NCBI GenBank assembly: GCA_019914945.1
Contig: CM034100.1
Span: 5,531,209 to 5,595,208, forward strand
Source: Typha latifolia
Lineage: Eukaryota; Streptophyta; Magnoliopsida; Poales; Typhaceae
Direction: 5' to 3'
DNA: 64,000 nucleotides
Every line of letters begins with the position of its first letter. Positions within the stretch are counted from its first letter, which is position 1. The position numbers were made by a program, and so were the translations under genes. The notes beneath the pieces were generated by a model. The model was not told the DNA's origin. It made no database searches and worked only from the letters and a program-made list of their open reading frames with translations. This document shows positions 36,701 through 50,269 of the stretch, piece after piece.

Positions 36701-38877
36701 TCTTAAAGTTCTAATATTTCACATCTTAAATTGGTTTATTCATCATCTGTGTATATCATTTCTATGATTTTATTTCTTTTGATTGGATAAAAATATTTAG
36801 ATTTCCTTAGTTAAATTATGAGATTTACTGTTGAAAATGTTGGTAGTCAAGGTTGACAAAACCAAAGGAAGTTTCATATATTTTCTGAGTTGATCTTATC
36901 TTTGGATGGTTAACTAGATGTCTTAAAAACATCCGTACATGATATTGATGATTATAATGACCATGAGGTTGCTGGACCCATAAACTCTGGTGACAAGTTT
37001 CAGTCATTTTTGATGTATGCTGGCTAACTGGAGCTTATTTGCAGGTTGCAGATTTTGGGCTAGCAAAGTTTTCTTCTGATAACAACACCCATGTTTCCAC
37101 CAGAGTGATGGGCACATTTGGGTAATCACACTATTTCTTAATTCTTATACCCACAATATCTTCTCTCTACCCATTATTGCAGAGTGGATTTATTACATCT
37201 CTTTTGGAGTTTGGATTTTCCAGAATGCCAAGGATGTAGTAAATGAGTAGTGAATGTGCTATTTGTTACTTGAATATTGCATAATTCATGTGCTCGAATA
37301 AAATTATGCTGAATTTTGCTACTTTACATGCCAATATAGTGTTATGAGAATGTGCAAGCTACCTACTAGATACTATGTAGTTGAGTTAATCTTATAGAAT
37401 TTAGTAGTCTTATGTAGGAATCTGGAGGCTCAATTACCATCTGACAAGTAGCATATGTATTCAGGTATCTGGCACCAGAGTATGCATCCTCTGGAAAGCT
37501 CACAGATAGATCTGATGTGTTCTCTTTTGGAGTTATGCTTCTGGAGCTAATCACTGGACGACGACCTGTTGATTCAAGCCAATCTTTTATGGATGACAGC
37601 TTGGTCGACTGGGTTAGTGCCTTCTGTAATTCTTTGCTAGCGTTTTGCTTCATTTTTTTCCACTGTCTGTTGTCCTTTCATTAACTAAGGATGGAGTAAG
37701 AATGAGGTTTCAGTTAACAACCTTGTATCCTGATCAATTATTTTTGAAGGAATCATTCTCATAATATGTTTTCAATGAGGCTGAGAAGGCTTTTTTTGTC
37801 TGCAGCTTGAACTCTTTATCCTCTTTAGCAATAGTCATTCTACTTAAAGAAACAACTCCTAAAAAATGTTCTTTATATTTCTTTCCCTTAGCACTACTTT
37901 GCCAATCAGGTACTTTATGGAAATTCAAATATTTTTCTTTACTGCAGGCAAGGCCTCTCCTTACTCGAGCTCTTGAGGATGGCAATTATGATGCCTTAGT
38001 TGATCCCCGGTTGGAAAGGAACTATAACACCAATGAGATGCCACGCATGATTGCTTGTGCTGCTGCTTGTGTGCGCCACTCTGCAAAGCGTAGGCCACGG
38101 ATGAGTCAGGTAACCACAATACATAACTTTTTTTTATGTTCCGGTAATAAAGTCTTACTGTCAAATATAGGATTCTTTTCTAAGTTGATTTCTCTTTGTT
38201 CGAGATGTAGCTTATTTATAAAAAGATTTGTTACTATTTTTCAAAGTTAATTGGTACATGGCTTACTTCTTGGTACTTTGATTTGGTGGGAATCATTATG
38301 TCTGATAAAGCGTTGGTTGTACTACATTGAGTTATATTGGGATACATTTCTTAAGATCACACAGCTACTAGTTTCTGCATTTATTGATCTATCTCCATAG
38401 TGTATTGCTTTTGAAATGTTCCTACTATCTATAAGACTAAACTTGCATTGTAGGCAACAAGCAACTCACTAGTTTTCTCCTTTGAACCTTGTAGATATTT
38501 CAGATTACCTGCTGGCTTGTATGTCTAGACTAAGTTGAGTTTCTCACTCACGTTTTCTGAAAATCAATCAGGTTGTGCGGGCATTGGAAGGAGATGTGTC
38601 TCTCGAGGATCTGAATGAAGGCATGAGACCGGGACACAGCCGATTTTTTGGTTCGTATGGCAGTTCTGATTATGATTCTAGCCAGTACAATGAGGATATG
38701 AAGAAGTTCCGGAAAATGGCACTCGTAAGTCAGGATTATGCAAGCAGTCAATACAGTGCTCCAACTAGTGAATATGGTCAGAACCCATCAGGATCAAGCA
38801 GTGAGGGCCAGCACACTCAAGAAATGGAAATGGGGAAGATGAAGAAAGATAGTTACAGTTATCGTAGAGGCTCTTAA
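33707..38877 (+). CDS. Proline-rich extensin-like receptor kinase (PERK)
   Basis: This plasma-membrane receptor kinase is thought to sense the cell wall through its Pro-rich ectodomain. Exons: 33707-34229, 35389-35946, 36338-36424, 36508-36578, 37045-37121, 37465-37612, 37948-38109 and 38572-38877. All are GT-AG, phases agree, and they give 643 residues, the usual PERK size. Visible: an extracellular Pro/Ser/Ala region with SPPPA and PPAPATPS repeats (1-120) and no cleavable signal, as usual for PERKs; a membrane helix (about 127-150) followed by WRKKRR; a second Pro-rich linker (155-250); glycine loop GQGGFG (281-286); VK lysine K302; HRDIKTAN with D398; DFG with D416; [12 protein letters not shown]; and a Ser/Tyr/Gln-rich C-terminal tail ending RRGS. 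The start is the first Met before the Pro-rich run. The kinase half is closely related in sequence and intron layout to the gene at 12181-16699. Which PERK orthologue this is cannot be decided. Confidence 0.96.
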
Positions 38878-40101
38878 GCCTATGGCACTTTGATCAGTTG
38901 TAAAGTCACACCTTATTTAACCATTAATGCTGACTATTTCTTCGAAAGGCCTGAAGTGTGACATAAATACCAGGTTTTGGAGACTTTGAAATGGTTCCTT
39001 TCTTCTCATTTAATTATGTATGTCCTGTTTGCCACAATACTAAGAGCTAAATGATTCTTTTCATTGTTTACACATCTAAAATGATTCTTTTCATTGTACA
39101 CAACTTCCACTTCTTTGTAATGAATATAGTTCATACTTTCTACCCACTGAAAAAGAAAACATGTACTATGAGTTGGAAATGAGTGGAATGACAAATTTCT
39201 TCATGATGGTGAGGGCTCATCAATCATGGTTTGCATGGTAAACAATCGACTCTAGTAGTTGCCACTCTGAAGAAGAAAAAAGAATTATACTTATGAGTCC
39301 TGTTTCAATGTGAATCCACAGCAATCAAGTCCAGATGATTCAATGACAGGGTAAGTTTGAAACATAATGCAAACAAGAGATGGTGTCAAAAGAACAATCT
39401 CACAGGACCCCCCTTCCTACTGGGAGGAGAGTCTGTACTAAATAATAAGATGGATTTCTATTGGCAGGCATAATAAATGATCTCCTCAAGCTCTAGTTCT
39501 TCTGATGAAAACAAAACTTTTTCTTTGCTTTACAGCTGCCCCTTTTTTTGGTCAACAAGAGGAATCATTTGTGCTCCACTGTCTGCATTCTTGATTGTAA
39601 TGGAAGAAAGTCCAAACAAGTGGAGAAAAAGATAATGAGGCAGGCCTGTTAGTCTGGCACTCAAGTCAAAAAAACATGAAAAAGAAACTTACCATGTGAT
39701 TTGGTTCTCCAAGTCTCCTTCCAGCAACTCACATTTGGAATTTTGAGACCCTTTTGCACCTCAATTTTCTATTGCCATATGGAGGCTGACCTGCTCTTCT
39801 AAACTATATCTCTGGGAATTCTTCTTCGTCTTCTGTCCTTTGGGTTTTGTTTTATACTGTTGCTGAACAAATCTGTAGCTTTCTTCTTTATTGAAGTGAA
39901 GGAGACAGCCTTCATGCCAGTTATTATTGAGTGGTACAATATCTTGCACTCCAGCGCACATCATGGATGGCCACAGTAGTACGAGATATTTTATTAGGTT
40001 CAGAAGATCTGAGATTTTTCTCAGTTACAGTGTCTCCCTCACTTTCGGAACAAAGACAATTCTAGACTAGAATATGTATTTTTATTTATCATTCCTAAAA
40101 T
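38878..40101. other. PERK 3' region and spacer
   Basis: Contains the 3' untranslated region of the PERK gene and a short local duplication (AATGATTCTTTTCATTGT at about 39051-39068 and 39080-39097). No gene is recognised in the remainder. Confidence 0.5.
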
Positions 40102-40511
40102 TAGGGGCGGCAACCAGATTAGATTAGCTTTAGAGTTGGGTGAGATTTAATCGGGTCGTAATAATACATATACAAATATGAAAACGATACATTTACTACT
40201 AAACGGGTCAGAATTTCTAAATATGAACATGACGTGTTTATTAATAAATGATTCAAAATTTCTAAATATGATCATGTTTATTAAACTACTTAAACGAATC
40301 ATAAATGAGTTATTGGATAGCATAATTTATTCAAATTTTTATAAGTTATTCGGATTGTAAGTAAATTTATTCTGGTTATAAACGAGTTGGTTGACCCATT
40401 TTCAAGTTATGATCCGATTATGATTGGTCTAAATCTAAACATGTTTAAAAGTTGGATTATCGTGTCAGGTTATTAGGTTATTAGGTCAGGTCAAATTTTG
40501 ACACTCCTGTA
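40102..40511. mobile_element. Small hAT-like non-autonomous element
   Basis: It starts TAGGGGCGGCAACC and ends TTTTGACACTCCTGTA, imperfect inverted repeats (TAGGGGYGGCAA against TACAGGAGTGTCAA). The interior has repeated GGGTCAG and ATTTCTAAATATGA words and no coding capacity. No clear target duplication was seen. Confidence 0.55.
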
Positions 40512-40766
40512 AAAAAATGAGCCATTTATTTTAGGAATAACTATTTATATGCTCACTTATATTTTAAAAAATAAGGTGTAATAATTATCTTTGATAAATA
40601 TTAAAGATAAATTAGTAATAGAGTTAATGTGCCACATAAGATATAATTTTATTAACAAATAATATTTATATTCTAGAATACGACTATTATAATATTGAAC
40701 TGCTATTCTGAAAATAATGGTTGTATTTTCAGAAAAAAAATATAATTCTCAAAGTGAACATAAAAA

Positions 40767-41386
40767 TAGACGTGATCATTGGGTGAGCCGAGCTAGGCCT
40801 ACTGGGCCAATCGGGTTGGCCACTGTGTTCACTAGCTTGCCCACGAGTGGGTTGGGCCGGGCCAAGTTCGGGCAAGCTTAGAATTATCTAGCTTGTAGCT
40901 CATCAACCCGTGAGAGATTGGGTTGGACGGGCTGAGCCGGGTCATGCTCCTATAAACTAGTTGTTTATTTCTGTTAAAAGGGTAAAATGGTAAAAAAAAT
41001 AGAGGTCCTATTTTGCTAATTTTTAGAATTTTTTAGCTCTTTTTAGAATTTTTTTTACCGATGGCATTTTTGTTAAATATTTATGTTCTTCCCTCTTTTA
41101 AAAAGAATAATATATTAAAAAAATTTAAACAGATAGTACCATACATGATAGGCTGATCTGCGATGCGAGAGGTGAGCTAAAAAAATTGTAAAAAGGTACA
41201 AAGTATAAATTTTCGGTTAATTTTCACTATAGCAGAACGGGCAGGCCAAACGAGCGGGCTTCTGGGAGGGGCCAGGCCGGGCAAGCAAAGGGCTGGCCTG
41301 CGCCGCCCATTGGTAGTTAGGGTTCGAGCCAAGCCAGCCCAAACCAGGTCCTGGCCAAGTCGAGCTGTGCCGTTTGATCAGGTCTA
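40767..41386. mobile_element. Small hAT-like element, copy B, with TIRs and 8-bp target duplication
   Basis: The termini TAGACGTGATCATTGGG and, reversed, TAGACCTGATCAAACGG form inverted repeats. The flanks CATAAAAA (40759-40766) and CATATAAA (41387-41394) match at seven of eight bases, the size expected for hAT. The interior is GC-rich at both ends (GGGCCGGGCC) and AT-rich in the middle. It shares block order with 31700-32092. Confidence 0.75.
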
Positions 41387-41489
41387 CATATAAATAATAT
41401 ATGTGCTAAGTACAAAAGAGTTGGCTCACAAGTAGTTACTCACATCCTATTATTTGATAGTATTTAATTTAACACGACCATTAAGTTAA

Positions 41490-42200
41490 CTTAACTATAA
41501 AATCAAATTAAACCTCCAAAATAGTTCAGAGATATCTGGTGATGAATAGAATACTACACGTGATAGGGTTAAAAATATAAAATCGGTAAGCTCCACTATT
41601 AACATAAGCGATTGGGGTAGGGTATACTTCAGTACGAGGGACCTTGCCATGAAGAAGATAGACATAGAGCTTAAAATCGACTTCAAGAGAAATAAAAAGC
41701 GACCCAGTTGAGATAAAAGCTTGGATTTCTATCCTGAAAGCTTCATTTGGATTTTGTCAATCACTAGTAGCAAGGGGCTTCACTTTGAGAAGAAAAGAGA
41801 GTAAGCTTTTTTGAACTTTATTATTGTATTTTGCTGAAAAGAATAGATGATGATGACTTCCTACAGATTAATAGCTTGGCCAGAACTCTTAGACAATACT
41901 TGTCGACTAACAGATTTGAACTTGGATCCTTCCCCAAGATTAGCTTTGCCAAATAATAAAAGATCATCCGCGAACATTAAATGTGCTAATGCCAATGCAT
42001 CTCTAGCTGGCCTAACACCTTTGATCATCTTAATGCTAGATTCTTTCTCCAAGAGTAAGGAAAGAATAATAGAACCAATGATAAACAAATAAGGGAGCGA
42101 GAGGAGAGGGCACCCTTGTCCAAATCCTCTTCTAGACTTGGATTTGAAGGTCAAATTGATACAATGAATAGGGAAACCACAAGCCATGAGACAATATCAA
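41490..42200 (-). mobile_element. LINE reverse-transcriptase fragment
   Basis: The minus strand at 42187-41861 reads FGQGCPLLSLPYLFIIGS, then KGVRPARDALALAHLMFADD followed by LLLFGKANLG. These are the plant L1-type RT motifs around the catalytic F/Y-x-DD box. Stops follow, with weaker similarity to about 41490. No target duplication or poly(A) was found. It is a dead internal fragment. Confidence 0.8.
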
Positions 42201-43034
42201 ATAGCATCTTTAATAACAATTTAGAGTATCTCCATGAATTTTTTTTCATATCACTTAACCCTCTTTATATAGTTCTAATATATATGTAGTTGTCTAACCG
42301 ATATTAATTTTAATATAAAAAGAACAAATTGCCCTTTTTATTTTACAACAATGTACCAAAAAATAATAATTTTCTTTATAAAAATCATTTTATGCTTTTT
42401 CCATCTCAAACTTTCTCACTTTTATACTTTAAACATTACAAATATTAAAAAAATTGAAGATAAAATAGTCAAAATTGTGACAGTTTTTTTTATTATAAAA
42501 ATATATATTTTCATTTTTTAATTTCGGGTAGAAAAGGAAACGGTTGCTTTCCATTTAAACTAAAAAAGGATTAAGCAACATAAATAATAATTTAGAAAGT
42601 CAATTTTATATTTGCCCATAAATTTTAACTTCGACTAACTGAATTTAATAAATAAAATAATATATTGAACAGAGTTCAATGATTTGAAAAGAAACAACTT
42701 TGATATGGTGGACAATCTATTGACAGTTTTGATACTTGAAAAGAAACAACTTCTGCCAACTAGGTGTGAGCTAAAAATTTCCTATTTTGTTATTATATTC
42801 ATGCAGCTCCTCTATGTAGTTGTATTCTTTCTTCCTACCCATAATAGCAGAAATATCCCCTGTCTCCAAGAAATCTCAAGATCGCTAATGATCGAAGCTG
42901 TAACCGATCCAAACTCTTGCTCCGATCGGTCTAGGGTCTTATAGCGAAAATTTGTATGTTCTTGAACATCTGAAAAGATGTTAAAAGTTCTTTCTGACCT
43001 ACAAAAGACACTTCGGATCAGCCAAAATGATCGA
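42201..43034. other. AT-rich spacer and 3' region of PDIL gene
   Basis: No gene is recognised; the short frames at 42684-42944 and 42812-43081 are shadows. Long A/T runs fill 42230-42680. Confidence 0.55.
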
Positions 43035-46000
43035 TCATAGTTCATCCTTCTTCTGGTCAGCATTTGAGAGGCTTTCATCATCTTTCAGTCTCACATTTTC
43101 TTTTACAAAGTGTATCATTTCTTTCAAGCTTGATTTCTTAGATAATTTGATCTGCAAAGTCGATAATAGTGTGATTAATGTTAAAACTACCGACAAAACA
43201 GAACATATTGGAAAAGGATCTTATATCTTGTACATACCGGGTTTGATTTGTCTCCAGCAGTATAAAATAAGAGAGCTGGGAAATTATTTACCTACAAGAG
43301 ACATGAAATAACTCAATTAAGTCATCATAGAAGATTGTTTTTGTTGTCAAATAATGTTCTTCTCTGTTGATCCAAGTAGATATAAATAGGAAAGAAAAAT
43401 GACCATGACATGCACATCTTAAAATGTAATATTACCAAAATTCTCTTTGCTCGTAGAGAAGTACATAAGAATTGGTCAATGTAACAGCAGAACACTGCCT
43501 TTCATTTCTTACTTGACTTGTTTAACTCATGATCTACACTATTCATTCGTATTACCGGGGTTTACAATGCGCAGAGAAGATAAAAGTAGGTGATAGCCTA
43601 GTGATTAGGATAAAATGGCCCAATTGTAAGGGGAATTCCTGAAAAGGTAAAAAGGGAAAAGAAAAACTAAAAACTAACATTCTTCTATTTTTTTTATTTT
43701 GCAAAGACAAAAACAAGAAAAACTAAGATTCCCCTGTTTTCAGCTTTATATGCATTACGGTACTTTATAATTTTAAGACCATGAATTCATGTCTTGCTCT
43801 TTGGGTTTCTTAATCCTAGTTTTTCTTGTGTCTGACCAGCTGCAGCATTGGTATGGGCATCCAATTTGATTGGAGAACAGCTACCAAACAAAACAAAAAT
43901 ACTGAGATGACACTTCCAAGAATGCAGGAAATCAATAAGAAAGACAGGGGCAGTCTACCAGTCATAAATCAAACATCCAATAATGAGTCTACTTCGATAT
44001 CAGCAATGATATTTTTCCATTAATAATGATAGAATAACTTACCTGCAGCTTTGGGTGCTCATTAACAGAAGCATCTATTCTTGCAAATTTTAGATTCTTC
44101 ACTCCTATGAAATGGTTCGCCAACTTTTCTATCTGTTTACTTGTAGCCTCACAGTCGACGCACCATGGTGCATGCACCTCGAATGAAAGATAAAGGTTGA
44201 TTATGGCCATACTAAAAGAAAAATTAGCAAGGACAAACAGAAAATGAGGTAAGATACGTCAAAGACAATCAATTGAAATAATTAGTCAAATTACCTCAAG
44301 AAAAACATTTTCAGCACTCTCCAAGACAGAAGCATTAAATGTCCTCCCAACAACCTTTTCAACAAGTCCATTCTGCATTTTTCATCAGATTAGGCGCCAT
44401 CAACTGGAATGGTAGTTTAAAACAGAGGATATAGAATATCAAGCAACAAGTAGTTACTCTGAAAAATATTTTAACTAATTGAGGTGCTGAATATTTAAAG
44501 GAATTATATTTTTCTGTTACTAATGCAGCTCACTATTATATGGCCACGAATTCAATTGTGTGCATGTGTGTGTGTGTTTTGTAGCAAAATGGAACACCTT
44601 GACAATTAGATAAGGCAGTATGGTTCAAGAAATTGAGCAGCACACATGAAAGTCAGAATGGTCTGTGTAACATTTGCTACTAAATATTAGGCTTATTTAA
44701 CTTGGATCCTCAGAAATTAACCATGAGACTACCATTATGATAAGGTGAAGAAAACAATCTTAGATAAGAAAAATATTATGCTTTGATAACTGCATAATGA
44801 ACTGTATTCTCCATATATGCTACCAATCACATTAAACAGACTACAATTACTCATGGTTGCACGAGACAGATAATTAGCCAAAGAAAGGAAACAAGATCTT
44901 ATGGGATGAGGACTTTTTTCAGTAGTGTTACTGAACAATATAAGCTGGCTGGCTATTCTGGTTACTTCATTTTCGATTAGTGCTGCAGCGACAAAGAAAA
45001 TTGGATATCCCACAAACTGGCCCTGACATGTCCTCTATATTATGAATATACTGCAGATTTGAAATTAATAAAATGCTTACTTCAGATGGTTTTGGTTCTG
45101 ATCTGAAATATGGTGGAAGAGTTCCATGCAGTAGTCCTAAGCAAAATTCCTGTAAATTAATAGAAGCTGCAATTATTATGTCCAACTAAAAGAATTTCAA
45201 ATAATATAAGGAAAAAGAAAATGTGCCAAAGAGTACCTCTAATTTGCTCCGGGTAAGATCTGACTCCATCAAGTGCTTGGAAACTACTCTATTATCAAAA
45301 GCAGTAACCTGCACACCAAGTGTAGCATCATTATCTACCCTAGTTGTGTCAGCAAAGTAGCAAACTATGTCAATAAAAGCAAGAAAGCTACGCAGAACAT
45401 AAGATTACAAGAATAGTGTAGCTAATTACATCAAAACTGCATGAAGATAAACTAATTCAGCGATCCTTAATGAAGGGAAATATCATATGCCATGAGAAAT
45501 TTTAAAAAAAAAAATTCTAAAATTATAGATGTAAAATAGAACAGTAATATAGTGAACTCACAATAGGCTTTTCTGGTTCAAGCCCAAATAAAGCCAGAAA
45601 TGGCTTTGCAAGGTTATCTTCAGCAGAATTAACGAATACAAACATTATCTGCATCAATTAGCAAAATATTGACTTAGAGAATGTAGTAGGAGATAGTAAA
45701 AAGATCAACAAGGGACCTTTTTAGCATCAGAAATCATACCTTTGTTTTATATTTTCTAGCAACCTCTTGAAGGAGTAGCTGAATGTCCTCAAATTCATCA
45801 ACTTCTGCAAAGATAAAAACCTAGAAGGAATTTGGACCAAGTCAATTTCAATATAAATCTACAAGCATAGACACACATTCTGTTGACCCTGCTTATGTTT
45901 CTAAGGGTGTGTTCAAGCTCATAAAACCGAATTCTATCAACCTTCATGTTAAAAATACTGAAAAACGATCCCAAGACAATTTCATAAGCTTGAATTTTAT

Positions 46001-49000
46001 CAAGATGCACTAGATCAATGATAGTGGAAAAAAATGCAAATCCTCCATTACCTTCAGGCTATATGTCATCATTCTCTTCCTTTTAATGCCTCTCGCATGG
46101 CCTTCCTTTTCCTCACATGTACATTCTCTAATTGCATCTAGCACTCTTCGTGCTCTTCAAAAGTCATTACTTTCATCCTCAGCCTTTCATCTAAGGAAAG
46201 AGAGTCAAGGCGCCAACCACCTTAGTTGGGGTGGCTGCTAAGGCGCCCCATATGTATGTCAGACAGGTGGGCAGCTCTAGTCTAGGGACCTGCCTACGCA
46301 GTCAACTGAGCGCCTAGATGGTTAGTCAGTCAGTAGGCAGTAGGTAATTTGACAGTTTTCTAACCCATTAGCGATAAGTATAATAGTATACATATCAAGT
46401 ATAAAGTGCCTTTCTTACTTGGGTACACAGACTTTACCTATCATTCAAACTATTAGGATTCCTAATTCCTATTCAGAGGACGTTTCTGCCATAGTCTATT
46501 CTTTTCAGAAATAGGATGGAGAAGACCAAATGTTTTGACTAAAGAGGAGGTTGTTTTGGACTCTCTCTCTTCCATGGTGACCTCTATAGGGAAGAGTATT
46601 GGCCAAAAGGCTATGTCCACTGCTACTTGCGGTGGAAGCAACTCCATTGCCTCCATGGCTCCATGAAAAGAAAAATAACAAGTTTTTTGTCTCTCTCTCT
46701 CCTTTCCCCCTCCCTCTCTCTCTTACTATTCATATATTCACATAGTTACTATTGGAAATCTAGGAGAAAATATAAATATTTCAATGCTTCACAGCATTTT
46801 CCTATGACTGTGAGGCACCTGTCTAGCAAACCCAAAAGTAAGGGGAGTGTTAGGAATTAGAATATACAAATCACCGTTCTCTAGCTTAAGCTTTTAGTGT
46901 TAAGTAACAATTTGCATCAACCAATTTATCAGTGAATAAAAGAAGCGGAAAACTGTGAAAAATTAGATAAATAATAGGAACCTGGAGCTTAATAGGGCTG
47001 GAATAGACTTTGGCAGAATTTAGTTCACTCAATACAGTAACTAAGGGGAACTTGTTATATTCCACAAACTGCAAAACTTTTCCTTCTTCAAATGTTCCCT
47101 CTGCAAATGCAAAAAATATGTAAACTATTAGATTCAATTGAGTAAGGTATTTGACATCAGTCAACATATAAGCATGAAAAGAAAATAATAAGCTATAAAG
47201 TATAAAGAAACCAGTTTACGTGAAATAGTGGTTAAGAAGAAGTAATTGAGATTGAAAATTCCCAATATTATTAATGGTCTAATACCTCCCTAATGAAAAT
47301 GAAAATCTACACAGATGAACCACAAGTGCCTGAAAAATGCTAATGCCTAATATAAAAGAAGTGAACACTGAAAGTTTATCAAAGTTGAGAGGTTGAGGTC
47401 AGGAGGATGGATCCTACAATCTTTTCTAATAATATTTACCAAAATATCCAATACACTGTGTTGGTAGATTATCATTGCTCTTTCTGCATATCTTAGAACA
47501 AGTTTGCTCAAACAGGATTTCCAAAGAATTGAAAAGGGCATTAAAGCAAGAAACTGGAAGCACAATAAACCCACCAAATTTTTCGAACCTCTCCGGTTCA
47601 CTTTTGACAAGACCTACGAACTTGTTCTCAGTTTCAATATTGGGAAAAAGCACTACAGCAATGCTTTTGTCGTTAGTTTCAACAAACTGGATCTCGTTAT
47701 CCATAACTGCTGCTTTCACAAATTCCTCATACTCAGGTCCCTGAAAATCCAATTCAAAACATATAAATGACAGACAAATAGTTGCAAAGATGTTTGAAAC
47801 TAGGGTGCTTTCCATTACCTACATAACATGTCAGCAACAAATTTATAATCCAGTGTGGCAGTGTAATAGGTATTTGTAACGGTATGTCAAAATAAGACCA
47901 ATACAAGAAGAAAATTAATAAAGAAGCATTGGGTTTCTGAGTCTTCTGACAGCTTGAATCCATAAGAATGAGATAAACAAAAAATACATCATACAAGCAT
48001 TAAACAACATATCTTCAAATAAACTTAAATTTTATGGGAGTCAAACTTATTATACAAACTTTCATACAATATAAACCTAACAAGAGGAATGGAATCAGCG
48101 ATAATGATATCTAAAGGGGGAAGGGATAAAGGACAAAGGATTCCAAACCAACTTATTCATAGAGAAGCAGCCATTTTGTGTTTGGGTGGTGATTCTGGTG
48201 ACGGAAAGGAGGACACCAACAGAAGAAGTTTCCATCCAACTAAAAGTCATGCTGCTTCCTGTTTATGACTGGTTCATGGAAGGGAAGTGGCAACGAAATT
48301 ATTATATTGTTTGGTGAAATGCTAGTGTCTGATACTTATTAGATAAGTATATGTTATGACAAAGGCTATGCGACCATGCCCGAGACTAAAAGAGCTGCAA
48401 ATCTCAGGATTAATGGTTGAAGTCTAAGGATCACTTAATTCTAAGAAATGGATTCACACAAGCTAAGACTAAGCTCATCAGTTATGCAGGAAGAGCTCAG
48501 CCATGCCCTAAGTTTATCCAAGTGTGCAAATGGAGCTCCAGGCTCAAACTTCTTCTTTTACGGTGCATAATAAGCCATACATGTAATCCACATTCACTTC
48601 GGATGTAGACCACAAGCTTGATAACTTTTATGCCCTATGTTTATTTCTGCACTTAATTTTCTTCATTATCAATCATTGTGAGTGATGCCATAGCTTCAGA
48701 GCCAGAACGACTACCCCAGTAGTGGTGTCTAATTGCCTGCAAATGAACAAGCACAGAGTCGAATATAACAAAGAGGAATTTCTTAGTTTGAGATCTAGAA
48801 ATAGATAGGTCTAGAAGTATGTATATACATTTTATCTGCTCATGCATTATCAGAACACCAGAAGGTGCCAATTAAGAACACCGACATGCTTGGTCTAATT
48901 TTCCCATAATTCCATGCAACCCTAGTTTCTCTGGGCACATATGACACAGTGGCTTAAGAGTATGATTTCAAGCTTCATAAGGAGGTTTCAAGGACCATCT

Positions 49001-50269
49001 TCAACTTCTGCAACACAGCCTGACATTGACAACTAAATCTTGTGGCTACCATAACTTCATGAACTTAATAGCAGGTAACTAACTATTCAGAAAGAATTCG
49101 CAGCCATCTTAGCATGTTGGAACCTTTAGTACATCACATAAAAGTTTATACCTTCAAATTGAAATAAATCAGATTGATTTGATGAATAGTTGTATACCTC
49201 ATATCTTTCAAAAAGGCCAAGAGTATATAAATGATGCCTATGCAGGAACTCTTCAGCTGAATCTTTCGAAGATAGTCTAATAACTGAGGCACCAGTTTTC
49301 TTTCTTACCCAGATAACTATCTCTGCCCTGTTAATAAGAAAAAGAAAAAGAAGAAAGATGGCAATGGCTTTGAGGCTTTGAGCACTTGATAGGACATAGG
49401 GATAAAAAAAGTCAACAGAACAGAATTGAAAGATTTATATGAACACCATAATATTGAAAGAGAAAAGTGATACAGCATATGTATCTTTGAAAGATAGCGA
49501 ATCAAAATGGATTTCTATCTCCCAAGCACCAACTGGTATAGCATGGGACATAGTTTACTATAATCCTTTTACTTACATTCATATGCTATTCAGCAAATTA
49601 ACGTGATAATCCAAGCGCAGAGATCGATGCACATATACAAAATGATTGAGACAACCAATAAGATAGGGCACACCAATATACATTTTCAGAAGAAACTGAT
49701 TCAGGAAATCCATACTTCTCGACAAATCCTAATGATAACAGAATGCTATTTAATGACACAGAAATAAATAGCTACCTTGTTAATCCTCCAGTATATCTCT
49801 GTGCAGTTCCATTGACAAAGAGTAATATGGTAGGAAACCCCTTGATCCCAAGAAGTGAAGCAGCCTTGGCATGACGTTCCGCATCGAGCTTCGCAAACAC
49901 GAGACGGCTTTCCATCTTCCTAAGCTCTGTCGCCGCCTCGGCAAACCGCGGCATTAGTTCCGCACTCCTGGCGCACCACGGAGTGTAACCCAGAAGCATC
50001 ACCATCTCGTTCTCATCAATCACACGCTTGGCATTGTCATTCCTGAGATCAAGAACGATCTTTTGGGCTTTGCTCACCACCTCAGTATCAGATGGCTTGC
50101 CTTGGGCCGACCCACGCTTCTCCTCCTCCTCGTCCATCCTTAGCAGCTCTTCTAAGCCCTCCAAATCGTCATCCCCGTCGTCGATAATGGCAGAAGAGAT
50201 AGGTGACGAGAAGAGAGACTGAAACAGGACGAGGAAGGCGAGATAGAGGAGGATTCTCGAAGTGGGCAT
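43035..50269 (-). CDS. Protein disulfide isomerase-like, PDIL1-5/1-6 type
   Basis: This ER-lumen thiol-disulfide oxidoreductase assists folding of secretory proteins. Twelve exons (minus): 50269-49776, 49327-49198, 47740-47575, 47100-46982, 45820-45740, 45648-45562, 45308-45237, 45149-45081, 44372-44295, 44177-44043, 43291-43238 and 43151-43035. All are GT-AG and in phase, giving 533 residues, close to the family's usual 530-540. Visible: a signal peptide ([20 protein letters not shown]...SSA); an acidic stretch (30-51); thioredoxin domain a with WCARS (98-102), where the second active-site Cys is Ser; b and b' domains; domain a' with PWCVDC (436-441), an intact dithiol site; and C-terminal KKDEL for ER retention. 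The WCARS plus WCxxC pattern identifies the PDIL1-5/1-6 subgroup. An in-frame Met lies 11 codons upstream, but the chosen one places the hydrophobic signal correctly. Confidence 0.95.
46205..46400. repeat. GC-rich repeat in PDIL intron 4
   Basis: A GGCGCC-, GGGGTGGCTGC- and GCGCCTAG-containing block in AT-rich intron sequence. It resembles the block at 56930-57445 (GGTGCCTAGGTAGTAGGCTGCC, GGCGCC) and is probably transposon debris. The ends are unclear. Confidence 0.4.

Noticed and set aside
35304..37653. Minus-strand frames within the PERK gene
   Set aside because: They are shadows of exons and introns of the + strand PERK gene.
43800..43870. [19 protein letters not shown] as the last PDIL exon
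   Set aside because: Better exons further on (43291-43238 and 43151-43035) continue the thioredoxin fold and end in KDEL.
48653..48871. Possible extra PDIL exon ([19 protein letters not shown]) with a good acceptor
   Set aside because: The flanking exons join in phase and match the family without it, and the peptide has no counterpart in PDIL proteins. It may be a cryptic exon.
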